Positions 56,422 to 64,000 of a stretch of DNA of 64,000 nucleotides are shown here, in pieces (position 1 is the stretch's first letter; each line of letters opens with the position of its first letter). Below the pieces are notes generated by a model. The model was not told the origin of the DNA and searched no databases. It saw nothing but the letters and a program-made list of their open reading frames with translations. Where the stretch lies: assembly GCF_029590555.1 (NCBI RefSeq), contig NZ_CP081002.1, positions 1,174,501-1,238,500 on the forward strand. The letters run 5' to 3'. Made by a program: the position numbers and the translations under genes. The DNA comes from Sphingobium sp. V4 (lineage in GTDB: Bacteria; Pseudomonadota; Alphaproteobacteria; Sphingomonadales; Sphingomonadaceae).

Positions 56422-56550
56422 TGGAAGCGCGTTGACGATGATGTCGCCGCCGTCCGCGACGCGGGCACGGGCCTCGACAGCCGACAGATTGGTTGCCTCC
56501 TTGGCAATGGCGAGCGAGATCATCGTTGCGCCCTCATAGGAAATGCTCAG
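56422..56550 (-). pseudogene. TBDR relic (STN-plug linker fragment)
   Basis: The minus strand encodes LSISYEGATMISLAIAKEAT followed by VEARARVADGGDIIVNA. This matches the receptor at 23217 almost word for word (MNISYEGATMISLAAAKAPT; AEAGARIADGGDIVVTA). Only the junction between the STN domain and the TonB box survives. It is the remains of another receptor gene. Confidence 0.75.
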
Positions 56551-56783
56551 GCGGCGGCCAGGCGAGCTGGAGGAGGCGGGTAGGCAGTGCGTCGTTCTTG
56601 CGCCGCCCGCGGGCATATTGGCAACTGCCTACGATCTCGTCGTCGATGCGGGACGCCCTGATTTCTACTATCCGCGATTTCGCGGGGGTGGGGCGGGCAT
56701 GGTCGCCACGGGTCGAATGCAGGAGTATGTCCGCGATCGTGCCGGGGGAGATGACTTGGCGGCGCTACAGCTATGCCATTCGC
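56551..56783. other. Intergenic DNA without visible gene
   Basis: No coding sequence or strong repeat seen between the receptor relic and the end of the oxygenase gene. Confidence 0.4.
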
Positions 56784-57446
56784 CTATTTCAAAGCCAGAT
56801 TGATTGCGATCGAGCGTCGAATACCGGCGCTTTTGAATGGATAGACGCAATGCAGCATCCAGGATGGCCAGAGGTAGAAGTCACCAATTGCCGGTTTGAT
56901 CGTGAACAGATTTTTCACGCCGACCGCACTGCGGCTGTCGATGAACTGGAGGCATCCCGCCGTATTTTGCCGCGCCTTCCCCAAGGCGAACTCTGCCTCA
57001 AAATCGGGTGGCAGAGCAAGAAAGCCGACGCTGCTGAAATGGCAGCCCTGGTGGAAATGGACCGGGTTGTAATCGCCGGCCAACATGTCATTGATCCACC
57101 CTTCCTTGATCTCGATGCGCAGCGTCGTGTCACGCAGTTCATCGGTCGAATCATAATCGGTGAAATGCAGCAACGCATTCTCGCAACGATAGGCGTAGAC
57201 CCGGGCGATATCGAAAAGAAAGTCAGAAAAGGCTGGTGTCGCGCGTATCAGGTCCGTGACGTTGATTTCTTGGCTGACCACACCTGCAAGATGTCGCGAC
57301 CAGTCCCGAGCCTCGACCTGCTCCCTTGAAGACGTGATCGCGTCGGCGTGCGTATTCAGGGCGGCGATGAGGTCGGGTGGTATTGTCGCTTTCATGAGGG
57401 TGGGGCTGAAGGGAGCGACGAGTTGCAGGTCATGGTCAGCGGACAT
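56784..57446 (-). CDS. Putative 2OG-Fe(II) oxygenase (TIGR02466-like)
   Basis: A 220-residue protein. The family landmarks are NPVHFHQGCHFSSVGFLALP (His cluster and following strand), LQFIDSRSAVG, FTIKPAIGDFYLWPSWMLHC and the late Arg in GIRRSIAINLALK. These match the TIGR02466 group of putative Fe(II)/2-oxoglutarate oxygenases, which often accompany TBDR genes in sphingomonads and relatives. The reaction is unknown. It follows the large receptor on the same strand but is separated from it by a terminator-like hairpin. Confidence 0.75.
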   Translation of the reverse strand: MSADHDLQLVAPFSPTLMKATIPPDLIAALNTHADAITSSREQVEARDWSRHLAGVVSQEINVTDLIRATPAFSDFLFDIARVYAYRCENALLHFTDYDSTDELRDTTLRIEIKEGWINDMLAGDYNPVHFHQGCHFSSVGFLALPPDFEAEFALGKARQNTAGCLQFIDSRSAVGVKNLFTIKPAIGDFYLWPSWMLHCVYPFKSAGIRRSIAINLALK

Positions 57447-57584
57447 AAAGCCTCAACACTAAATAGTTCCGGCCAAGCTGTAGCGATATCCAATCAGGCG
57501 AAATTGTTTCCTGCTACATGGATCGGGGCTAATGAAACTGAAAGCGGTGGAGGATGCAATCATATCCCAAACCGCTCAGGACAG

Positions 57585-57615
57585 AAAAGGGGAAGCGTCT
57601 GCCTCTTCCCCTTTT
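57585..57615. terminator. Bidirectional terminator between TBDR and oxygenase
   Basis: AAAAGGGGAAG (57585-57595) and CTTCCCCTTTT (57605-57615) form an 11-bp stem with a 9-base loop; the A and T runs give T tails on both strands. It lies 25 bases after the receptor stop. Confidence 0.85.
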
Positions 57616-57639
57616 CCGTTTTTGTGTATCGATCCGCCG

Positions 57640-60540
57640 TCAAAAATCCTGGCGGATTGTCAGCCACATGGATCGAGGTGCGTTGCGACGCAGGAGGAAC
57701 AGAGAATCCGGTAGTTGCTGAGCCACGTCATAGGCCTGGATACCCGAGGGAAGATTCGTGCCGAGTACCGGATCATAGGCAGAGATATATTGTTTGTTCA
57801 TCACGTTGCGCACGTCGAAGATGATCCGCGTTCCACGCCGAGGCTGATAATCGATCGACGCATCCAGATTATCCTGCTTGGGCAGAGTGCGCTGGTCGAG
57901 CGCGTTGGTGCTGAGCCGGCGGGCCGACATCCACCGATGGCGCAGGTTGAGGCGGACATCGCCCAGCCGATAGGACAGGACGTTGCTGATGGTCCATTTG
58001 GGCGAACGCGCCAGGCCGCCGGAATCGATCCGCAGCACGTCGTCCGCCGCGCCGAGGCCGTTGGCCCCCGTGTTGAGCCAGTTATAGGCCGCCTTGGTCC
58101 GTCCGTTGAGGAACGTCACGGACGGCGACCACTCCAGCGCCCTGGTGGCGCGAACGCGTGCCCATGCTTCGATACCGCGCGTGAAATATTTGTTGAAGTT
58201 TTCAGGCAGCAGATAGGTCGTTACATTGTCTGTATCGATAGCGGTGGGGTAGTCGTTGACCGCGAAATTCTGCTTGAAGTAAGTGATCGCCCCGTTCACG
58301 CGCGGCATGTTGAACGTGTAGGCCATTTCATAGCCCTTCACATAAGCGGTCGGTCCGAGCGGCCGTACCAGCGTCGCCGTGGTCGTGTAGCGCTGGACGA
58401 TACCCATCGCCGGCTGCTTGCCGTCTGTATAGCGTATGTAGAATTTGTGGTTTGGATTGAAGTTGTATCCAAGAGCGACACTGTAATTGAACACGCCGAG
58501 CGATCGTTTCGCCGAGATGACCTTGCTGGGCGTCACGACGGAATAGAGATTGTCGTAAACCGTCAGCGGGTTGCCATCCAGGCCGCCATTGGTCAGCGAT
58601 GTCGCCGCGGCGTTGCGCGTGTCGTAGGTGATGGAGTTGGTCTTGGCGTCGAAATGATCATATTTGACGCTGGCGTTGAAATCCCAATGCGAATTGGGCG
58701 ACCAACGCAACTCGGCCCGTGGTGCGATTTCGGTGATCTTCGCTTCCTGCGTTACGGTTGCGAACATGCCGGTGCCATAATAGCCCCATCCGCCCGGATC
58801 GGTCAGTTGATAGGTCGTGCCGCTCTGCGTCACATAGGTGACGTTCAGATTTTCAACCTGCCCGTCAGCCCATGCAGACAGACCCTGTCCATTGGCCCAG
58901 CTGTTGTTCAGCTGTTTCGAATGCGCAAAATAGACGCCAGCGTTGATCGCCAGTTCGCGCGTTTCATGCCCGACCGAGAAATTCAGCATGATGTCCTTTG
59001 AGGCGCGATATGTATCCTCCACCCGCGTACGCAAAACCAGATCCTGCGATGCAGCACCCACGGGCAAGGTGGCGGTCGTGTAGGTGCCGTTGGCGTTTGG
59101 GGCCGCTCCGGTCACGACGCCGCCGCGTACGTCTATGTCGCGATTGGGCAGGCTATTATAGGTGACGCACAGGCTATTGGACTGGAATGTCGTGGCGGTG
59201 ACGCGCGGACATGCCGCGCCGGTGCGATAATTGGTTCCCAACTGTGATCCATTGACGTTGTTGGCCACCCTGGCGACGAGCGACCCGTTACCATCGCGGA
59301 ATTCATAATATCCTGGCGTGCGATCCAGATTGTTGATGTTCAATCCGTAGCGTTCGCGCTCCGCCGCCGATGACGTCAGCGATACCGGCGTATCCGTCTT
59401 GAACCCCTGGCCGCGATAGGTCGATTTCTGAACCCGGACGGCGCTGGCAAAAGTCCAGCCATTGTCTGTGCTATGGTTCCAATTGAACGTCGCGGCATCC
59501 TGCTTGTATCGGAAGCCGTCGGTTGGATCGAGCGAATGGGAACCGGGCTTGAAATAGTTCGGAACCGTTTGCTTGCCGCCCTTCAGATACAGGTTCGCGT
59601 CTCGCCCGAAGCCGGGGATTTCTTCGGTGTTGAGATAGCCGTAGGTCGGTTGTTGAAATGCGGTCAACTCGGCGTTGACATCATCCAGATGCTTGAAGCC
59701 CAGCAGAAACATGCCGCTACCATTGTCCGATACATATTCCTTGGTCGCGCGCAACCGGACCTGCCCGCCCTTGTTCAGATTATAGCCGGGGTTCACCTGA
59801 CCGTTCGACGTGCGGTAGAAGCCACTGATGCCCAGGCCGAAATCGCCCTTCTTGTTGGTCCACCCAAATTGGCCGTCTATCTGCTTCCAGGACAGATGCA
59901 GGTCATCGCCTTCCAGGCCGAGCCGGGCCTGAATGCTGCCTCCAGGCTTTACGGGTCCGGTGATGTAGTTGAATGTCGCGCCAACGGATGTCGAAACTGC
60001 GGTTGCGGAAGAGCCGCCGCGAATGGATTCTACACGACTGGTGGAAATATCCGCACGATAGAAATAGCCGTCCTGGAAACCGCCGAATTTGAACGGAATG
60101 ACGGGCAAGCCGTCCTCCAGGATCGTCGTCCAGAAATATCCGGATGTGTTCGACCCCGTTCCGATTGTCATGCCGCGCGTGAACACTTCGTTGCGGGCGA
60201 CGCCATCATTGGATTCCACGACGACACCGGGCATGTCGCGCAGCATGTCGTCAGCGCTGATGGGCGTGAACTTCGACATGTCGTCTTCGTTCAGTACGGA
60301 GTAGGCCGCGTTGGCTTTTCGTGCTGATGTCGCCCGACCCACGCCGGTTACGATGATTTCTTCGTTGCTGCTGGAACGCGCGGCCGGGCGCTGTGTCGCG
60401 GCCGGTTGACGCCGCTCCGTGGGCGAGCTTTGCGCTTGTGCCACGCCAATCGCGCCAAGCGATGCGGTCGCCAGCAATGTGGTGGCTATGCGCGCGGCTC
60501 CCCAAGTCGACCGACTGGCAACCGGACATCTCGTAATCAT
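57640..60540 (-). CDS. TonB-dependent receptor, probable polymer uptake
   Basis: A 966-residue receptor. Signal peptide (IATTLLATASLGAIGVAQAQ), TonB box region (NEEIIVTGVGRATSARKANA), plug (DDMLRDMPGVVVESNDGVAR, ISTSRVESIRGGSSATAVST, GATFNYITGPVKPGG) and a barrel ending FLLRRNAPRSMWLTIRQDF. No STN domain. Its large size and its divergent partner, a large secreted enzyme-like protein, point to uptake of an oligomer rather than a siderophore. The operator-like palindromes at 60618 and 60729 lie upstream. Confidence 0.92.
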   Translation of the reverse strand: MITRCPVASRSTWGAARIATTLLATASLGAIGVAQAQSSPTERRQPAATQRPAARSSSNEEIIVTGVGRATSARKANAAYSVLNEDDMSKFTPISADDMLRDMPGVVVESNDGVARNEVFTRGMTIGTGSNTSGYFWTTILEDGLPVIPFKFGGFQDGYFYRADISTSRVESIRGGSSATAVSTSVGATFNYITGPVKPGGSIQARLGLEGDDLHLSWKQIDGQFGWTNKKGDFGLGISGFYRTSNGQVNPGYNLNKGGQVRLRATKEYVSDNGSGMFLLGFKHLDDVNAELTAFQQPTYGYLNTEEIPGFGRDANLYLKGGKQTVPNYFKPGSHSLDPTDGFRYKQDAATFNWNHSTDNGWTFASAVRVQKSTYRGQGFKTDTPVSLTSSAAERERYGLNINNLDRTPGYYEFRDGNGSLVARVANNVNGSQLGTNYRTGAACPRVTATTFQSNSLCVTYNSLPNRDIDVRGGVVTGAAPNANGTYTTATLPVGAASQDLVLRTRVEDTYRASKDIMLNFSVGHETRELAINAGVYFAHSKQLNNSWANGQGLSAWADGQVENLNVTYVTQSGTTYQLTDPGGWGYYGTGMFATVTQEAKITEIAPRAELRWSPNSHWDFNASVKYDHFDAKTNSITYDTRNAAATSLTNGGLDGNPLTVYDNLYSVVTPSKVISAKRSLGVFNYSVALGYNFNPNHKFYIRYTDGKQPAMGIVQRYTTTATLVRPLGPTAYVKGYEMAYTFNMPRVNGAITYFKQNFAVNDYPTAIDTDNVTTYLLPENFNKYFTRGIEAWARVRATRALEWSPSVTFLNGRTKAAYNWLNTGANGLGAADDVLRIDSGGLARSPKWTISNVLSYRLGDVRLNLRHRWMSARRLSTNALDQRTLPKQDNLDASIDYQPRRGTRIIFDVRNVMNKQYISAYDPVLGTNLPSGIQAYDVAQQLPDSLFLLRRNAPRSMWLTIRQDF

Positions 60541-60616
60541 ATTCTATCCCCTCCAACCATCGCCCGACATTGCAGGCCAATCTTGCCTTGACACCAAGGC
60601 TCGAATCGTCATTGTC

Positions 60617-60630
60617 TGATATCGATATCA
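60617..60630. promoter_or_regulatory. Operator-like palindrome, copy 1
   Basis: TGATATCGATATCA is a perfect 14-base palindrome 77 bases upstream of the leftward receptor. Its 12-base core recurs at 60729. The symmetry suggests a dimeric repressor such as a LacI- or GntR-type sugar regulator; no such gene is in the window. Confidence 0.65.
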
Positions 60631-60728
60631 ATGTTTGTTTTTGCCTTCAAATGCTAAGTTTTCTTCTAGTGGTCCGGTTGCCAAAAGTCGGCCATGTTCT
60701 TGATTGGCCAATCTCAGCATGTAAGCCG

Positions 60729-60740
60729 GATATCGATATC
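60729..60740. promoter_or_regulatory. Operator-like palindrome, copy 2
   Basis: The second copy of GATATCGATATC, 111 bases from the first and 187 bases upstream of the rightward gene. Confidence 0.65.
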
Positions 60741-60926
60741 TCTCTGTCCTCGACGGTCTGGACCTTTCGGTCCGCGCCAGTGCTCAACCGAGGCGTGGGA
60801 GGCTTTGTGCGGACGGGGGTGGGCGGAAATGGGGTCAGTCGCCGGAGGCTTTGTTCGCGGAATGGCAGGTGACGCGATGCCGGTGTCCGAGGAATGCGAT
60901 GTTAAAAACAGATCGGGAGAGTCGAG

Positions 60927-63308
60927 ATGCGAACATTATTGCTGTCGTCGGTCATGGTTTCGGCCGTGCTTGCAGTGCCGGGTCGAGCGCGAACGATCGA
61001 TCATGTCGCCCTGGCACGGGAGGGCGCAGGCGGACAGCACGACGTCCGGATCGAAAATGGCGGCGCGTCATCTGGCGGATTGGGGCAGCGCGCCTTGCGC
61101 ATCGAAGCCGCGGTGGATGGCGGGTGGAGAGGCGGCGCAATCGCGTTCCGCATCGAGGTCGATCCGGTCAAGCCGACTTTCTTCACCAGCCGCTTCTGGG
61201 GCGGCGAGGCGGTGGATGGCAATCTGACACTCATCTGCGGCGGCAAGCAGGTCGGTGATCGGCTCCTGAGCGATTATGACCAACTGGACTATGGCGCAAA
61301 GCATCCACCATTTCCCGGCGCATTTTTCTACCGCACCTATCGGCTGCCGGATGCTGTGACGAAGGGCAGATCGACGATCGACTGCGCGATCGAGGCGAGC
61401 GGGCCGATCTTTTCTTACGCGAACGACTTCAAGAAATTTCAACTTGCCATGTCCACGCCGTCGCGTGGACTATATGATCTGTTCACCCATGATGATCCGT
61501 GGCTCGATATCACCGGCCTGCCCGATGGGACGGTAACGACACCGACCAAGCGGTCTGGGGAGGGCAAGATCGCGTCAGGCACGCCCGGATCGGAGGTGCT
61601 TGGTAAAATCCGTGCCCGGATCGAGGGGACCGTCAACGGACTGCTTGACGCGCAACGTCCGCTCGGCCAGCACGAGATCGCCTTTCTCGCGCATTTCCGC
61701 ATGAAGACATGGACCAAGCTGGCTAGGGATCCGCGCGTGCTGGCCACGATCGTAAAGGGCCTGGACGATTATGCCGCGGCCTATGCGAAAAACCCCGATC
61801 TGGTGAAGTTCGACAAAGCGACCTGGAACCCCGACTGGTTTGGCTTCGGCCCCCTGGGTGAAGCGCTAACGACCGATCCCGCAGCGTTCGAGCCATTGCT
61901 CGATCAGTCAATCGCGTGGAAGGATGGCGGCACCACGACGCGTCGCGCGGCGTTGACCCAAATGCTGCTTGCCAGCCGCGAATGGCTCCGCACGCATCGG
62001 CGCTTCTACACGAACCAGTCCATGATCGTCGATTGCTGGGGCATCTATTATGCCAACCGCGGTCTGGCGATCGTGGCCCCCGACAAGGCGATGCCGGAAG
62101 ACAAGGCGCGACGCTATCTGTACGAAGCGGTTGGCATCGAGGAATGGCGCGGCGACGATTTGCCGGATGGAGGGCATAGTTATGATGCAGGCGGCCCGGA
62201 CGGCACCAAGGCGCAGCCCTACAAGGTGGCAAAGGGCTACCATCTCGTCACACGAAAGGGGCTGACGCGCGAACTGGGCTATGTCGGCAATTATGGCGAA
62301 GTCGGAAATTGGGTGGCGGCGATCTATAATGCCACCCGTCCGGCGCCCGGCCAGCCAGGCGATCCGAAAATTCGTGCGCAATTGGCGAAGATCGCGGCCG
62401 CGCGCGGTTATTTCCGATACCCGACGGCCGACGATGATGGCTTCGCCGCGATGCGGAACATGGCCGACATCGGATGGCGCGACCTGAAGGCGCCGGGCGA
62501 AATCGCCTATGTCCAGGTCGCCCATGCCGGGGCGTCCAGCCCCCTCCAGGCGGCGGTGCTGACCGCCGATCCCCGGCTGGTGGGCTATGCGCAGCAGATG
62601 GTGCAGGACAACCAGCTATGGCCGGAACTGGAGAAGGCCGTGGCTGCGCCGGGCTTCCGTCAGGCCTATGGTCTGCTCGATATCATCGACGATGTGCAGG
62701 CGATGACGGCCATGCCGGCGCGGCCCGAACGGTTGCCTATGACGGCGGGGCAACCGGACTTCGCCTTTGCCGATGCGGAGGACGGCGTGGTGGCGATCAA
62801 ACGGGGCGATGAACGCTTCTACGCATCGCTATGGTGGCGGGGTAATCGCGGCGTCAGCAAGCTTGGCCGGGTCTGGTTGAGCGGCCCGCGCGGCAATCGC
62901 ATCGCTACGGTGCCGGTCGCGACCGGGTTCGTGCCGAGCGGACTGTTCTGGACCCGTCCCGACAAGCTGGTGCTGCTCAAGGACGCCTCGTTCAACAAGG
63001 ATTATGGCCTGTCGCTGGCGGAGGCGGGCGAGCGTCTGCCGCTGGCGCAGCCACCCGAAGGCATTGCGCTCACCCCCGGCGAGGACAGCATCTATGCGGG
63101 ACGCGGCGAAAACCATATCCTGTCCTATGCGGGCTACACGATCGCGGTGAACATGAGCGACACCAAGCCCTTCCTGTTCACAGTTCCCCGGCATCAGGGT
63201 CAGGAACTGGTGTCCGGACAGACCATGGAGGCAGGAACACAAGTGGAGATGGCCCCCCGCACCACCGTGGTGTTTTTCGATCCGCAAATCGCGGCGCCGA
63301 CCCCATGA
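60927..63308 (+). CDS. Large secreted protein, probable alpha/alpha-toroid enzyme
   Basis: A 793-residue protein with a signal peptide (LLLSSVMVSAVLAVPGRART). An N-terminal beta-rich part (about 25-165) precedes a long helical region (about 225-600) with aromatic-rich words such as TTRRAALTQMLLASREWLRT, HRRFYTNQSMIVDCWGIYYA and GYVGNYGEVGNWVAAIYNAT. A C-terminal beta part follows (FAFADAEDGVVAIKRGDERF, ASLWWRGNRGV). This three-part plan is that of polysaccharide lyases and heparinase-like toroid enzymes, and NQS plus YDAGGPDG could be active-site loops. I cannot assign a family or substrate. GGGAGA lies 7 bases before the ATG. It overlaps the serine hydrolase by ATGA. Confidence 0.6.
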   Translation: MRTLLLSSVMVSAVLAVPGRARTIDHVALAREGAGGQHDVRIENGGASSGGLGQRALRIEAAVDGGWRGGAIAFRIEVDPVKPTFFTSRFWGGEAVDGNLTLICGGKQVGDRLLSDYDQLDYGAKHPPFPGAFFYRTYRLPDAVTKGRSTIDCAIEASGPIFSYANDFKKFQLAMSTPSRGLYDLFTHDDPWLDITGLPDGTVTTPTKRSGEGKIASGTPGSEVLGKIRARIEGTVNGLLDAQRPLGQHEIAFLAHFRMKTWTKLARDPRVLATIVKGLDDYAAAYAKNPDLVKFDKATWNPDWFGFGPLGEALTTDPAAFEPLLDQSIAWKDGGTTTRRAALTQMLLASREWLRTHRRFYTNQSMIVDCWGIYYANRGLAIVAPDKAMPEDKARRYLYEAVGIEEWRGDDLPDGGHSYDAGGPDGTKAQPYKVAKGYHLVTRKGLTRELGYVGNYGEVGNWVAAIYNATRPAPGQPGDPKIRAQLAKIAAARGYFRYPTADDDGFAAMRNMADIGWRDLKAPGEIAYVQVAHAGASSPLQAAVLTADPRLVGYAQQMVQDNQLWPELEKAVAAPGFRQAYGLLDIIDDVQAMTAMPARPERLPMTAGQPDFAFADAEDGVVAIKRGDERFYASLWWRGNRGVSKLGRVWLSGPRGNRIATVPVATGFVPSGLFWTRPDKLVLLKDASFNKDYGLSLAEAGERLPLAQPPEGIALTPGEDSIYAGRGENHILSYAGYTIAVNMSDTKPFLFTVPRHQGQELVSGQTMEAGTQVEMAPRTTVVFFDPQIAAPTP

Positions 63309-64000
63309 GAGCGAGGCACCTGTCGCAGGGGGCTGGGTTGCTGGCTGCGGCGATGTGGTTGACGCCATCTCCGGCGCAGCCGGTCGCTCCGGCGGCCCCC
63401 GACCTCAGTCCGCTGGGCGACCGCGTCGAAGCCTGGGTCGCAGAGGGAATTTACCCCGGTGCGGGGCTCATCGTGGGGCAGGCCGACAATGTCCTGCTTG
63501 AACGCTATTTCGGTGTCTATCGCGCCGATACCCGGGTTCATGTCGCATCGGCCGGCAAATGGCTGGCAGCCGCGACGATCGCCGCACTCGTCGACGAGGG
63601 CAAGTTGCGGTGGGACGACCCGGCCGGCAAGTGGATAGCAGAACTGACTGGGCCAATGGCGCGGGCAACACTGCGCCAACTGCTCTCGCACACGGCTGGC
63701 TATCCCGATTATCAGCCTCCCAGCCGTCCCCGCGATCATTATGCGACGCTGGCGGAATCGGTCGCCCATATCGCGCCGCTGGCGCCCGATGCCGATCCGG
63801 GTACGCGATTTCGCTATGGCGGGCTGGCGATGCAGGTGGCCGGCCGCATGGCGGAACGCGCTACCGGGCAGACATGGGACAGGCTGTTTCAGACGCGCAT
63901 CGCCCGACCACTGGGGATGATCGCGACCGGATTTGCCCCGGTGCCGGATGAACCGGGTTTCAGCCCGATGCTCGGCGGCAGCGCGCATACGACTTTGCGC
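63305..64000 (+). CDS. Beta-lactamase-family serine hydrolase, partial
   Basis: The 232 codons present start with a signal peptide (HLSQGAGLLAAAMWLTPSPA) and enter a class-C-beta-lactamase/esterase fold (LGDRVEAWVAEGIYPGAGLI). The SxxK motif is SAGKW (context VHVASAGKWLAAATIAALVD), TLRQLLSHTAGYPDY is the family loop, and the Tyr position is FRYGGLAMQVAGRMAE (YGG in place of YxN). The gene continues past the right edge. It overlaps the preceding secreted protein, so both likely act on the same substrate, here perhaps by removing ester groups. Confidence 0.88.
   Translation, partial: MRARHLSQGAGLLAAAMWLTPSPAQPVAPAAPDLSPLGDRVEAWVAEGIYPGAGLIVGQADNVLLERYFGVYRADTRVHVASAGKWLAAATIAALVDEGKLRWDDPAGKWIAELTGPMARATLRQLLSHTAGYPDYQPPSRPRDHYATLAESVAHIAPLAPDADPGTRFRYGGLAMQVAGRMAERATGQTWDRLFQTRIARPLGMIATGFAPVPDEPGFSPMLGGSAHTTLR

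Larger units (their letters stand above)
60541..60926. promoter_or_regulatory. Divergent promoter region of the receptor/toroid locus
   Basis: About 390 bases without a gene between two divergent starts. It holds two exact copies of GATATCGATATC (60618-60629 and 60729-60740) and should contain both promoters. Confidence 0.7.

Noticed and set aside
54183-56507. 774-residue leftward frame opposite the TPR gene
   Set aside because: Arg/Gln/Pro-rich translation typical of an antisense shadow; the plus strand has repeats and a coupled start.
57715-59001. 428-residue rightward frame opposite the large TBDR
   Set aside because: Antisense shadow of the receptor barrel without any family motif.

Overview
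The window looks like chromosome, with an embedded mobile island, from a flagellated sphingomonad (Sphingomonadales, Alphaproteobacteria). The grounds are high GC, four TonB-dependent receptors (TBDRs), two FecI/FecR surface-signalling cassettes, an alphaproteobacterial flgF-flgG-flgA-flgH / fliL-fliM flagellar block, and mobile elements often met in sphingomonads (RIT recombinases, IS21, IS256, IS110, MobF conjugation genes). This rests on gene content and protein motifs only. I saw no rRNA, tRNA or CRISPR.

Layout. 1-16.8 kb is an accessory island made of pieces: a regulator broken by an IS3 remnant, a membrane protein that has lost its 3' end, a Fic protein, ArdC antirestriction, a cut-off nucleotidyltransferase, a truncated recombinase-in-trio (RIT) element abutting a truncated integrase, a conjugation module (RHH protein, TraD-type coupling protein, MobF relaxase, lytic transglycosylase), a tyrosine recombinase with an in-frame stop next to a lox-like palindrome, and several transposase fragments. 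16.8-19.9 kb holds a TetR regulator and a small catabolic-looking operon (TauD-like dioxygenase, SDR, SnoaL-like protein). 20-32 kb carries two sigma/anti-sigma/TBDR cassettes, one beside a PhoD phosphatase and one ending in a purple-acid-phosphatase-like enzyme, which suggests uptake and cleavage of organic phosphates.

32-39.8 kb is a nest of mobile DNA: an IS110 transposase gene, then a group II intron split by an IS256-family element near the start of its reverse transcriptase and by an IS21-family element between the reverse transcriptase and domain V. 39.8-44.5 kb has a divergent LysR/SDR pair and a Fur-box-controlled siderophore receptor divergent from a small iron-uptake membrane protein, followed by a broken PepSY gene. 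45-56 kb is the motility block: a chemoreceptor, flagellin, flgF-flgG-flgA-flgH leftward, and fliL, fliM, a DUF6468-like gene and a MotE-like gene rightward, then a secreted protein and a TPR gene pair of unknown role. Two of the rightward units share the same TATAAT-containing box.

56.4-64 kb is a probable polymer-utilisation locus: a TBDR relic, a 2OG-Fe(II) oxygenase, a large TBDR, a divergent large secreted protein of probable alpha/alpha-toroid type and an overlapping serine hydrolase that runs off the window. Two exact copies of a 12-bp palindrome lie in the divergent promoter region and are probable operators.
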